Translations under genes and position numbers: made by a program | In this document: positions 1 through 6,687 of the stretch, one piece after another | Layout: each line of letters begins with the position of its first letter | Position numbering within the stretch: the stretch's first letter is position 1 | Source: Acidocella sp. 35-58-6 | GTDB lineage: Bacteria > Pseudomonadota > Alphaproteobacteria > Acetobacterales > Acetobacteraceae | Assembly (NCBI GenBank): GCA_002281005.1 | Contig: NCFD01000023.1 | Location: 1 to 9,576, forward strand | DNA length: 9,576 bases | Reading direction: 5' to 3' | Notes under the pieces: model-generated | What the model saw: the letters and a program-made list of their open reading frames with translations, nothing else | Told to the model about the DNA's origin: nothing | Databases searched by the model: none

Positions 1-1284
1 GTACACGGCATTCAACAGCGCGCCGATGATGGTGCGCGATATCCCGGGTTCGGTCTCCAACGCCTTCAACGGCATTTTCAGGAAGATCGTCACCTTGCCG
101 TCCAGCAGGGCGGAGGTCCTAAAACTGTTTCCGGAGACCAGATTGGCAAAGGCCGGGTTGGCGAGCCAGGTGGTCAGCTCGGCGGCGCTGCCGATCACCC
201 CGCTGAAGGTCTCATCCACCAGCCCGCATACCGGCCCGGCTAACTGGCGCGCATAGGCGCTGGGGCTCGCCTCAAAAATCCCCCGCAGCACGGCCCTGAC
301 CTCATTGACCGGCATAGCGATCGCCCGGCGTACCGCGCGCAAGGTCTTGAGCTTTGCCGGCGCTGTCTCGTCGAACAGAATATGGGCCAAAAAACAGCGC
401 ACCATATTGCGCGCCATGCTGTCGAAAAAATCATCTTTTCTGGCCGCTGGCTTGGTATCCCCGCACACCCAGGCAACAACGGAATCGATGTTGGTGGCCG
501 CCAGCGGCGAGGTGGTGTCGATCCAGTCCAGCACGTTGAAGCCAGTCCCTGCGCGCGGGTCGAGATCATGCACCATGTGCCCCATCGCCTTACGCGCGTC
601 CCGCAACATCGGCGCGATCTCTCCGGCGGGATCAAGAATGACCGCTGAGCCGGTCCAATGCAGCAAGGTGGAGACGGCCGTGGTGGTCTTGTAGCCACCG
701 CTGCCGATGATCATCAGCGAATGGGTCGGCCCCTCACGGCACGGATCGATCAGCAAAGGCGCCTGACCGCCCTGCCCCCAGCTTTTGGCATCGTCCGGAT
801 CGAAGCGCCGAACCGCCACCTTCTCCTGGTCAACGCGATAAGCCTCACCGACGACAATGCCGCCAAAGGCAGGATTTGGGCCAGGAAAGCGTTCGCGCGC
901 CGCCGCCATCGCCATCCATGCGGCGCGTCCATGATTATCGGTCACCGCCAGCGGCGATTTGACAATCCCACCAAACAGCGGTCGCCGGAGTTTTGGTCCC
1001 ACCACTTGCCGGCCGCGATAGATGAGTGCCGCGATCATCAGCACCGGCGGCACCGCGCCGACCCCGGCACCGATTTTAAGCCAGAGCGCCACACGCGGGT
1101 TGCCGTCAAAATTCAACGCATAGAGCCACCATTGCCAGAATGGCTGCGGAAACTCATGCAGCAGCCCGGTCCCGAACAAAAACACGAAGGACGCAACCAC
1201 AGTCCAGGCGATCAGCGCCAGGATGACACCAAAGCCGATTTTGACGATGAGCTGGCCGGTTTGCTCTGAAATGGCGATGCTCAT
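1..1284 (-). CDS. virD4: VirD4/TraG family type IV coupling protein (C-terminus cut by window edge)
   Basis: The coupling protein is an inner-membrane hexameric ATPase that recruits the relaxosome or other substrates to the secretion channel. The frame is open from the ATG at 1284 to the left edge, 428 residues; full-length relatives are usually 550-700. Two membrane segments lie near residues 12-39 (KIGFGVILALIAWTVVASF) and 69-88 (KIGAGVGAVPPVLMIAALI), with the small periplasmic loop WQWWLYALNFDG between them. The nucleotide-binding domain begins with Walker A GSGGYKTTT (194-202). VILDPAGE (215-222) stands where relatives have a D-x-K-G-E motif. HDLDPRAGTGFNVLDW, TNIDS and FFDSMARNMVRCFLAHI are all typical of VirD4/TraG. 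Later IFLKMPLKALE and GISRTIIGALLNAVY continue the ATPase domain. The start follows the virB11 stop by three bases in the same frame; no clear Shine-Dalgarno is seen, so reinitiation is likely. Confidence 0.93.
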   Translation of the reverse strand, partial: MSIAISEQTGQLIVKIGFGVILALIAWTVVASFVFLFGTGLLHEFPQPFWQWWLYALNFDGNPRVALWLKIGAGVGAVPPVLMIAALIYRGRQVVGPKLRRPLFGGIVKSPLAVTDNHGRAAWMAMAAARERFPGPNPAFGGIVVGEAYRVDQEKVAVRRFDPDDAKSWGQGGQAPLLIDPCREGPTHSLMIIGSGGYKTTTAVSTLLHWTGSAVILDPAGEIAPMLRDARKAMGHMVHDLDPRAGTGFNVLDWIDTTSPLAATNIDSVVAWVCGDTKPAARKDDFFDSMARNMVRCFLAHILFDETAPAKLKTLRAVRRAIAMPVNEVRAVLRGIFEASPSAYARQLAGPVCGLVDETFSGVIGSAAELTTWLANPAFANLVSGNSFRTSALLDGKVTIFLKMPLKALETEPGISRTIIGALLNAVY

Positions 1285-1287
1285 GAT

Positions 1288-2328
1288 TCATGCCGCCCGC
1301 AACAAATGCGCAGCACTCTCACCCCGGCGCGCAGCATCGGCCGCAAACCACACCTCGCCGATCTCATAGACCGCGCCCTCATTATGGAATGGAATGATCA
1401 GATCAACGGCGGCGGATAAAAACTCCATCAACGTCCTGTCATCCCACCTCCCACCCTGCGGGCTGCCCTTCACCAGGGCAAAGAGCCGCCTGAACGCCTG
1501 CTCAGGGTCCCGGCCATGGATGGTGGTGATTGAGCCGGGATGCCCGGAGACGATCTCGTTGATATAGGTCCAGGCGGCATCGTCGCGCAGCTCCTGCAAC
1601 AAGATCCGATCCGGCTTCATGCGCAGGCTGGCTTGCAACAGCATCTCAGGCGTCACCCGCGCCAAGCCGATATTGTCCTTGGCATAGAGCAACCGGACAT
1701 GATTGGGCTGGGGAATGACCAGCTCCAGCGTGTCCTCGATGGTGATCAGCCGCTCCTGCTCCGGGATGGCGCTAATGAGGGTTTTACTCATCGTAGTCTT
1801 GCCGGAGCCGGTGGCGCCGCAGAGCAGGATTGTCAGACGCGCCTGCACGGCACGTTCCAGAAAAGTTTGGATGTCCCCTGCATCATAGAGGGCGAGCAAG
1901 GCGGCAAAGTCCCGGTGCACCGCCTCTTTACGGCTGGCCCAGTTATTCCAGCCGGCCACCCGGTAGCGGCTTACCAGCGAGTCGAGCGACGCCACCGAGA
2001 CCCCCGGCTTACGGATGGTGATGCTGAGCGTACCTGCCGGAACGGCGGGCGGCATGCAGATTTGCAGCCGCTCCCCGCCCGGCAATTCGGTTGCACATAG
2101 CGGGCTACGCGGTCCGACATCCTGCTTACGCAGCGCGCCGGCCAGGGTCGCGATATCCTCGAGGCCGGCATAATCGAGCGGCACGGCTTCCGCACGGAAC
2201 TGACCGCGCTGGCGGACAAACAACTCGCCCGGCCGATTGATGCAAATCTCTTCCGTGGCGGGATCATCCAGCCAGGACGCCAGCGGCCGGAGTAAAAATG
2301 TCAGTAAGCGCGCCGCCTCACCCGCCAT
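1288..2328 (-). CDS. virB11: VirB11 family hexameric traffic ATPase
   Basis: VirB11 is a cytoplasmic hexameric ATPase of the secretion superfamily that works with VirB4 and VirD4 in assembly and substrate passage. The 346-residue product has an N-terminal domain with ATEEICINRPGELFVRQRG (24-42). The C-terminal RecA-like domain has Walker A GATGSGKT (171-178, Lys177), the Asp box ITIEDTLEL (195-203), Walker B-type ILLQELRDD (Glu246) and the His box SGHPGSITTIHG (261-272, His271). EVWFAADAARRGE near the end resembles Agrobacterium VirB11. I chose the ATG at 2328 over the longer frame starting at 2391 because GGAG lies seven bases upstream and MAGEAARLL matches the usual N-terminal boundary. The extra 21 residues of the longer frame look like virB10 in another phase. 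The start overlaps the virB10 stop by 11 bases, and virD4 begins three bases after the stop. Confidence 0.96.
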   Translation of the reverse strand: MAGEAARLLTFLLRPLASWLDDPATEEICINRPGELFVRQRGQFRAEAVPLDYAGLEDIATLAGALRKQDVGPRSPLCATELPGGERLQICMPPAVPAGTLSITIRKPGVSVASLDSLVSRYRVAGWNNWASRKEAVHRDFAALLALYDAGDIQTFLERAVQARLTILLCGATGSGKTTMSKTLISAIPEQERLITIEDTLELVIPQPNHVRLLYAKDNIGLARVTPEMLLQASLRMKPDRILLQELRDDAAWTYINEIVSGHPGSITTIHGRDPEQAFRRLFALVKGSPQGGRWDDRTLMEFLSAAVDLIIPFHNEGAVYEIGEVWFAADAARRGESAAHLLRAA

Positions 2329-3487
2329 TGCCCGTCTCCGCGCCCGTATCATCCAGCCGCAACCGGTACACGCTGGAAAAATCCAAATCATGCGCCACGA
2401 TAAGCGATACGGTATCGCCCTGGTTCTTGGTCAGCGTCGGCGGAATGTTGATGGAGTTTGCCAGGGCCGTGTTGGCAACCGACTGCCCGTTGCTCTGCGC
2501 GGCATACACAAAGCCAAGTGCTGCCTGCTGCGAGGTCGAATTGCTGTTGCCATTCCCTGCCGCCGCCAGGGTTCCGGCCTGCAACCCGCCTTGCACCATC
2601 GTCAGCATCAGCGCCCCGCCAAACCGGTCCCAGAAATGATTATCCACCTCGCCCGGCAACCCCGCCCGGCCCAATTCATCGGAGCCGGGGGAATCCAGCG
2701 TGACGATGACATGATCCGGCGTCTCGGCCCGGGTCCAATCGACGAACACCCGGTTCTGTCCCTGCAGAAGCCCGCTCTCCATTTGGCCGACGATCTTTGT
2801 GCCCCGGTCGAGCAGCACGACATTACCGGTAGCCCCGCGAATATCGATCGGCACCACACAGGTCACCAGGCCGGGGAGCTGGCTGTCGATGGCGGTTTGC
2901 AAGGTACAGGGGATCATCGTGCCTTCGGTGATCACCATGTCGGGATTTTGCAGCACCGATGCCTGCTCGCCATCGAGAACCGTGGGCTTCAGCCGGGCCG
3001 CCAAAGGCGAATTATCCGGCATCGGCGGCATCGCCGCCGTGGCGCCCGGCTGACTGGCACCGGATAAGACCTGCCTAATGGGGGCCGGCACTGACGATCC
3101 GGAGAAGGCCAGGATCGGCGCCGCGGCGGGCGAGGCTTGCGCGGGTGCATCCAACAATCCCGTTTGTGTATTGGCGGGCGCTGGCAAATTTTGCGCGGCG
3201 GGCTTCATGGCCGAGTCCGGCGGCCCGTTAAAAACCTCGCCTTCATTCGTATATGCCGCTGGGATGATTTTTTGCTGGTCCGCCCGTTTATGACTGAACA
3301 GCGCATTGAACCAGATGAAGCCCAGCCCCAAAACCGCCACCAGCGCCAAAATGCCGAGCTTGGTACCAGTGGTCAGCTCTCGGCGCGGCGTACCCGCGAC
3401 AGGCGAGCGTCCATCCTCCACGGGCGAGGCAGCCGCCTGATCGCTCCGGCTCCCCGCCTCCGGCCCGTTGGGCGCTTGCCCGCTCAT
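2318..3487 (-). CDS. virB10: VirB10/TrbI family core-complex protein
   Basis: VirB10 spans the envelope from the inner membrane to the outer-membrane pore and responds to ATPase energy during transfer. The 389-residue protein has a cytoplasmic N-terminus (1-42) and one membrane segment at about 43-63 (LGILALVAVLGLGFIWF). A Pro/Ala-rich periplasmic linker runs to about residue 175. The C-terminal beta-barrel domain contains ITEGTMIPCTLQTAIDSQL (186-204), LDRGTKIVGQ (226-235) and VFVDWTRAETP. A segment at about 286-304 (FWDRFGGALMLTMVQGG) corresponds to the outer-membrane 'antenna' region. The end SINIPPTLTKNQGDTVSLIVAHD is family-typical. Cys194 and Cys210 could form a disulphide. GGGAG lies seven bases before the ATG. 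The gene overlaps virB9 as ATGA and overlaps the virB11 start by 11 bases. Confidence 0.96.
   Translation of the reverse strand: MSGQAPNGPEAGSRSDQAAASPVEDGRSPVAGTPRRELTTGTKLGILALVAVLGLGFIWFNALFSHKRADQQKIIPAAYTNEGEVFNGPPDSAMKPAAQNLPAPANTQTGLLDAPAQASPAAAPILAFSGSSVPAPIRQVLSGASQPGATAAMPPMPDNSPLAARLKPTVLDGEQASVLQNPDMVITEGTMIPCTLQTAIDSQLPGLVTCVVPIDIRGATGNVVLLDRGTKIVGQMESGLLQGQNRVFVDWTRAETPDHVIVTLDSPGSDELGRAGLPGEVDNHFWDRFGGALMLTMVQGGLQAGTLAAAGNGNSNSTSQQAALGFVYAAQSNGQSVANTALANSINIPPTLTKNQGDTVSLIVAHDLDFSSVYRLRLDDTGAETGNGG
2336..2339 (-). promoter_or_regulatory. Ribosome binding site that selects the virB11 start
   Basis: Minus-strand GGAG lies within the last codons of virB10, seven bases before the ATG at 2328. 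It supports the 346-residue VirB11 over a longer reading from 2391 and suggests translational coupling with virB10. Confidence 0.65.
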
Positions 3488-4410
3488 GGCTTAGCTCCCG
3501 GCATACTGTTACCCGGCGGCACGACAACGCGCGACACATCCGGGCTGGTCGTCCCGGTCTCAGGATTACCGCCCACCGACTGGTAGCCGAGGTTATAGAT
3601 ATCCAGCACCGTGCCACCATCGCGTAGGCGCCATTCCCGTGCGGTCTGGTCGAGCTGCACGATATCGCCATTGACCGCATAACTGGCCGTAGCCTCCTTC
3701 CCATCCGGGTCAATCACGAAAATCGAGGGGATGCGCGCGTTGCCTGCAAATTGCAGCAGCGTGGAGTAGCCATTGTCCCACACCGCGAGCGGCGCCAGCG
3801 AGCGATCCCCTTTGGCAACATATTTGTAATTGCGCGCCCCCGCGTAAGGGCTGCTCTGCTCAGTCTGGAATGCCGCCTGTGCGGCGGTTTGCGTCGCCCG
3901 TGCCAAGGCCAACCTGTTGAGCGCCGCCACCTTTTTGGCGTCGGCAACTGCACGCGCCGCCGCCGCTTTGGCCGCATCCGCCGGATAGGTGAACTGCACC
4001 GAGTAGAACACACCCGCCGCCCCATCCGCCGTGCTCGGGGCATTCACGGTCTCGATCTCGAAGACATAGCGTCGCAGCGCGCCATCCTGGCGCTGGGTAA
4101 GCACGATGATCGGCTGCAATTTGAGCGCGGCGCTGGGCTTGAGGAACAGGTAATTGCCCTTTGGCACGGCGGCCAGGTGCAGGCTGTCCGTCTCCGCCAC
4201 CGAGGTCACCGTCTCGTCCGGCGCGAAACTCACCACCATCGTCGCGCCGACGATGGTCGATAGATGCACCACCTGGCTCGGGTTGTAGGCGACATAGCGC
4301 ATCCGGCTGTCATAATGGCCCGCATTCGGCGTCTGATCAGCATGGGCGCCGCGCGCCATCAGCGTACTTGCCATACCAACCACGAGCACCAACGCAAAAG
4401 CTCGTCTCAT
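3484..4410 (-). CDS. virB9: VirB9/CagX family core-complex protein
   Basis: VirB9 is a periplasmic/outer-membrane component that forms the T4SS core ring with VirB7 and VirB10. The 308-residue protein starts with a Sec signal peptide, likely cut after GAHA at residue 24 (before DQTPNAG). The N-terminal domain carries DSRMRYVAYNPSQVVHL and GNYLFLKPS. Next is an Ala/Lys-rich helical linker at about 145-184 after FTYPAD. The C-terminal VirB7-binding beta domain contains NYKYVAKGD, PLAVWDNGYSTLLQF, IPSIFVIDPDGKE and DIYNLGYQSVGGNP. These C-terminal motifs are diagnostic of VirB9. A strong AGGAGGA lies nine bases before the ATG, inside virB8. Both ends share ATGA overlaps, with virB8 upstream and virB10 downstream, indicating coupled translation. 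No Cys is seen in the mature protein for a VirB7 disulphide. Confidence 0.96.
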   Translation of the reverse strand: MRRAFALVLVVGMASTLMARGAHADQTPNAGHYDSRMRYVAYNPSQVVHLSTIVGATMVVSFAPDETVTSVAETDSLHLAAVPKGNYLFLKPSAALKLQPIIVLTQRQDGALRRYVFEIETVNAPSTADGAAGVFYSVQFTYPADAAKAAAARAVADAKKVAALNRLALARATQTAAQAAFQTEQSSPYAGARNYKYVAKGDRSLAPLAVWDNGYSTLLQFAGNARIPSIFVIDPDGKEATASYAVNGDIVQLDQTAREWRLRDGGTVLDIYNLGYQSVGGNPETGTTSPDVSRVVVPPGNSMPGAKP

Positions 4411-5099
4411 GGCGCGGTATCCTCCTCGTCCTGATAGCTGGTAATGATGATGCCGCCAGGATCATCCAGTCGTTCGGCATCAGGCATGGTATCGACCTGC
4501 TCGAATTGCTCCGTTGCGGTCCAGGTGGTGGTAACCGCGGTATTCATGCCCGCCTCAAAGATCCGCTGGTAACGCACTTGCGCCACGCCAGGACCGATCA
4601 GCGCCACTGAAATCGGCTCCACGGTCACGACGCCATTCTTGCCGATGGTCACCTGCGGGGATTGCGGGTTGGGATAATTGAACCACGCCTGATAGGCGGC
4701 TTTTGTCGCGGCATCCGACATGCCGGAGACGATGTCATAGCGGTAGCGAGCGGTATCATAGGAATAACCTTCGCGCATCTGCACATATTGCCAGAGGGCC
4801 GCGCGGATCACCGCTTGATGCGTGGAGGCCGGCAAGGTTGAAAGCGCGACTGAATTATCGATCGTGCCATCCGGGCGAATGAGAAAATACACCGGCACCA
4901 ATTTGGTCAATGGCAACATCGAGGCCACCGCCCATGCCAGCCCCAGATTGGCGAGCATGGAAACTGCGAACGCCACCAGCGCGCCTTTGGAGACCAGCCG
5001 GGCCGAGCGCCCTCGCGCTTCCTGAAACGACAAAACCTCCTTGTAATGCTTGTCCAGCATAGCGGGCGCGAGCGGGAATGTGCCGGAGTTCTGATCCAT
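4407..5099 (-). CDS. virB8: VirB8 family inner-membrane assembly protein
   Basis: VirB8 is a bitopic inner-membrane protein with an NTF2-like periplasmic domain that nucleates assembly with VirB6, VirB9 and VirB10. The 230-residue product has a short cytoplasmic N-terminus (about 1-38, including LDKHYKEVLSFQEARGRSARL). One membrane segment, about residues 40-63 (ALVAFAVSMLANLGLAWAVA), follows. The periplasmic domain then includes VYFLIRPDGTIDNS, the VIRAALWQYVQMREGYSYDTA helix region and QVRYQRIF. The ALWQYVxxREGY and VRYQRIF-type segments are family-typical. I chose the ATG at 5099 over the GTG at 5102, because AGGG (partly in the upstream stop) is four bases before the ATG and would be too close to the GTG. 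Its TGA overlaps the virB9 ATG as ATGA. Confidence in family and extent is high. Confidence 0.93.
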   Translation of the reverse strand: MDQNSGTFPLAPAMLDKHYKEVLSFQEARGRSARLVSKGALVAFAVSMLANLGLAWAVASMLPLTKLVPVYFLIRPDGTIDNSVALSTLPASTHQAVIRAALWQYVQMREGYSYDTARYRYDIVSGMSDAATKAAYQAWFNYPNPQSPQVTIGKNGVVTVEPISVALIGPGVAQVRYQRIFEAGMNTAVTTTWTATEQFEQVDTMPDAERLDDPGGIIITSYQDEEDTAP

Positions 5100-5105
5100 C
5101 ACGCC

Positions 5106-5402
5106 CTACCGGTCCGCAACTTTGGGAGGGGCAGCCAAATCCTGCGGCGTTGGCTGCCAGTGCCCCGCATTCAGCGCAAAGAGCGGCCCGGACGCCACGG
5201 CGAGAGGATCAGGATTGGAGCACCCAGCGAGTAGCCCGAAGGTGACGATGATCAGTAGAAATCGAAATAACCGCCCAGGAACCGTCAATATCGCGGGAAG
5301 TGGCTTTTTCGAGAAAAATTTCCGACAGACAACCCAAACCAGAATGAGCAAGAGTGGAAGGTGAATCAGATTATTTGCTGAGATAATCATAAAATTGTAC
5401 AT
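5106..5402 (-). CDS. virB7: VirB7-like lipoprotein with N-terminal extra hydrophobic segment
   Basis: This 98-residue protein sits between virB6 and virB8, where virB7 belongs. VirB7 is a short outer-membrane lipoprotein that stabilises VirB9 in the core complex. A clear lipobox LLAG|C61 follows a basic and hydrophobic stretch (GRLFRFLLIIVTFG), exactly like a type II signal peptide. The mature part would be 38 residues (CSNPDPLAVASG...), a normal VirB7 size, with a GHWQPTPQDLAAPP segment. Unusually, the frame begins 43 residues before that signal, with a second hydrophobic segment (HLPLLLILVWVVC, residues 14-26). The upstream ATG at 5402 is supported by GGGGAG seven bases upstream and abuts the virB6 TAG. 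A shorter product starting at an in-frame TTG (Leu39 codon, about base 5288) is possible but lacks an obvious ribosome site. The first part is AT-rich (20 G+C of 60 in bases 5341-5400). VirB7 sequences are poorly conserved, so the identity comes from lipobox and position. Confidence 0.66.
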   Translation of the reverse strand: MYNFMIISANNLIHLPLLLILVWVVCRKFFSKKPLPAILTVPGRLFRFLLIIVTFGLLAGCSNPDPLAVASGPLFALNAGHWQPTPQDLAAPPKVADR

Positions 5403-6323
5403 CTACGCTCTCCCCGGAACTGGTCGTCCGCTACCGCGAACCATTTGCACCACACGCCCCGCCTGCATCGCTGACGACGCCATACTCAACGGGCTGACGG
5501 CAACACCACCACCGAGATAACTCGCCACAGCCGGTAAAAAGGCACAGATTAAACTGCCCAGCGTCAGAAAAACCAAAAACTGGATGCAGATGGTGACCGT
5601 TTCCGCCGTATTCGCAAAACTCAGATTGGTCATGCTGACATTGAAATACGCCGCGTCACCATTGATGATAATGCTCAACACGATATCGATAAGCAGCGTG
5701 AGAATTGTCAGACCGATCAGCTTACCAATAAACCGATCAGCTATCCCCCTGGTCGCGGAAAATAGATAACCGGCCAAGACAAAAGGACCGATCGAGACAA
5801 TAACATCGATCATGATCCTGGTTGCCTCATAAATGAGGAAGGTGATGCCGATTGGAAAAACGATCAGATCCTGCAAAAGACCAAGCTCCACAGAATACAG
5901 AACATTGTAGAAGTTCAAGTTCCTTTCTGCGGTCACAAATAGCTCATTGGCTTCATTCCAGATCGCATCAAATTGATGGGCCGTGGGCTGTGCGCCTGTG
6001 ACACCCAAAAACGCCGATGAAAGCCAGTTTGGAATACCGCTTGAAAAGAATGATACGATATACTCATTATAGAGTGTTGCGGACATCAAGATACCAACCA
6101 CCAGGCTGACCGATATGATCCTCGAAATGCCGGTCCTGACGCCGACATCTCCCCGCATTACGAGTATACCCGTCAATAAAATCCACAACACTATGATCGC
6201 CGTGAGCGGCCCCTGTATCGCCGACATCGCGGCATTCACAGTGGCCATCATTCCATTCGTAAATGGCTGTTGGATCGTTTGATCAAACACATAGAACGGA
6301 TCAAGATTGCTTGCGCTTGCCAT
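5403..6323 (-). CDS. virB6: VirB6/TrbL family polytopic inner-membrane protein
   Basis: VirB6 is the multi-spanning inner-membrane platform protein of P-type T4SSs, proposed to contribute to the substrate path across the inner membrane. The 306-residue product is strongly hydrophobic. Likely membrane segments are near residues 38-56, 67-85, 150-166, 170-190, 203-221 and 243-264. A periplasmic-type loop at about 90-148 includes PNWLSS. The helical segment VIVSIGPFVLAGYLF (about 174-188) and YLGGG near 269-273 are also typical of the family. The C-terminal 35 residues are polar and basic (RVVQMVRGSGRPVPGR). I chose the ATG at 6323 over the immediately preceding GTG because GAGG lies six bases upstream of the ATG. 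Upstream it follows the EexN-like stop closely, and its TAG stop is directly followed by the ATG of the virB7-like gene. GC content is lower than in virB8-virB11. Family assignment is based on topology, length and locus order. Confidence 0.9.
   Translation of the reverse strand: MASASNLDPFYVFDQTIQQPFTNGMMATVNAAMSAIQGPLTAIIVLWILLTGILVMRGDVGVRTGISRIISVSLVVGILMSATLYNEYIVSFFSSGIPNWLSSAFLGVTGAQPTAHQFDAIWNEANELFVTAERNLNFYNVLYSVELGLLQDLIVFPIGITFLIYEATRIMIDVIVSIGPFVLAGYLFSATRGIADRFIGKLIGLTILTLLIDIVLSIIINGDAAYFNVSMTNLSFANTAETVTICIQFLVFLTLGSLICAFLPAVASYLGGGVAVSPLSMASSAMQAGRVVQMVRGSGRPVPGRA
5410..5415 (-). promoter_or_regulatory. Ribosome binding site of the virB7-like gene
   Basis: Minus-strand GGGGAG lies inside the last codons of virB6, seven bases before the ATG at 5402. 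It is the main evidence that translation starts at the upstream ATG, giving the N-terminally extended 98-residue product, and not at a start immediately before the lipobox signal. Confidence 0.65.
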
Positions 6324-6329
6324 CACTCA

Positions 6330-6333
6330 CCTC
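6330..6333 (-). promoter_or_regulatory. Ribosome binding site that selects the virB6 ATG
   Basis: Minus-strand GAGG overlaps the TGA stop of the EexN-like gene and lies six bases before the ATG at 6323. The alternative GTG codon at 6326 would be only three bases away, so the ATG is the better start. The overlap of site and stop suggests translational coupling with the upstream gene. Confidence 0.65.
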
Positions 6334-6685
6334 ATGGAGGTTTCGGGTTGGAGTTCGATTGTCCTGCTGATGCATTGAATGCCGCTGCAGCCTTCGCATA
6401 ATCTGCGCCCGCCAGCTGCGCATCCGCCGAGGCCACGTTCTGACATGCGGCCGGCGTCATCATTTCGGCATTTCCGGCACAGCGCCGCTCATCCTGCTTC
6501 AGAACATCTGGATGGCGAACATACCACGCCGCCGAGTGCACTTCAGGCGGCAAGTTCACCGGGCTTATTTCAGTGCTTGAAGAACCAGTTGAACGACCAG
6601 AATGGCTGTTATCGACAACGAGATAAAGTGCGCCGCAGCCACCTATGATGATCAATGAACCAATTATAATCTGGGATTTTAACAT
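6332..6685 (-). CDS. eexN: EexN-like entry-exclusion protein candidate between virB5 and virB6
   Basis: This small 117-residue envelope protein has an N-terminal hydrophobic segment (residues 5-24) and a polar Ser-rich linker. A conserved-looking region follows: SAAWYVRHPDVLKQDERRC ... AACQN. The pattern W54-Y55-x-x-H58-P59, then C69, N72, C81 and N83, resembles the EexN family signature (WY..HP, then two Cys about 12 apart, the second followed by xN). EexN/Eex proteins reduce redundant uptake of a second copy of the same plasmid. An Ile-Gly-Gly-Cys17 sequence could be an imperfect lipobox, but hydrophobic residues continue past the Cys, so a membrane anchor is equally possible. The C-terminus is Ala-rich and then NSNPKPP. 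The ATG follows the virB5 stop by two bases, with AGGA eight bases upstream. Its position matches eex in pKM101 and R388 and trbK in RP4. The function is inferred from motif and position. Confidence 0.68.
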   Translation of the reverse strand: MLKSQIIIGSLIIIGGCGALYLVVDNSHSGRSTGSSSTEISPVNLPPEVHSAAWYVRHPDVLKQDERRCAGNAEMMTPAACQNVASADAQLAGADYAKAAAAFNASAGQSNSNPKPP

Positions 6686-6687
6686 GG

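Noticed and set aside
658..1269. Plus-strand open frame of 203 codons opposite virD4
   Set aside because: The minus-strand frame encodes membrane segments and a Walker A typical of VirD4. The plus-strand product is rich in Arg, His and Gln with no family features.
1560..1620. VirB11 Walker B reading QELRDD in place of the GE.RG form
   Set aside because: The catalytic Glu and Arg are kept, and the RDDAAW continuation is as in Agrobacterium-type VirB11, so it is ordinary family variation.
2329..2391. N-terminal extension of VirB11 by 21 residues
   Set aside because: The extra residues (MIWIFPACTGCGW...) fall inside virB10 and lack family similarity; GGAG is correctly spaced for the ATG at 2328.
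2237..3067. Long plus-strand open frame (276 codons) opposite virB10
   Set aside because: It is antisense to a clearly recognised virB10 in GC-rich DNA and its product is Arg/His/Gly-rich and low in recognisable motifs, as expected for a shadow frame.
3855..3980. Ala/Lys-rich stretch in VirB9 as a possible insertion
   Set aside because: An Ala-rich helical linker between the two VirB9 domains after a YP motif is common in the family.
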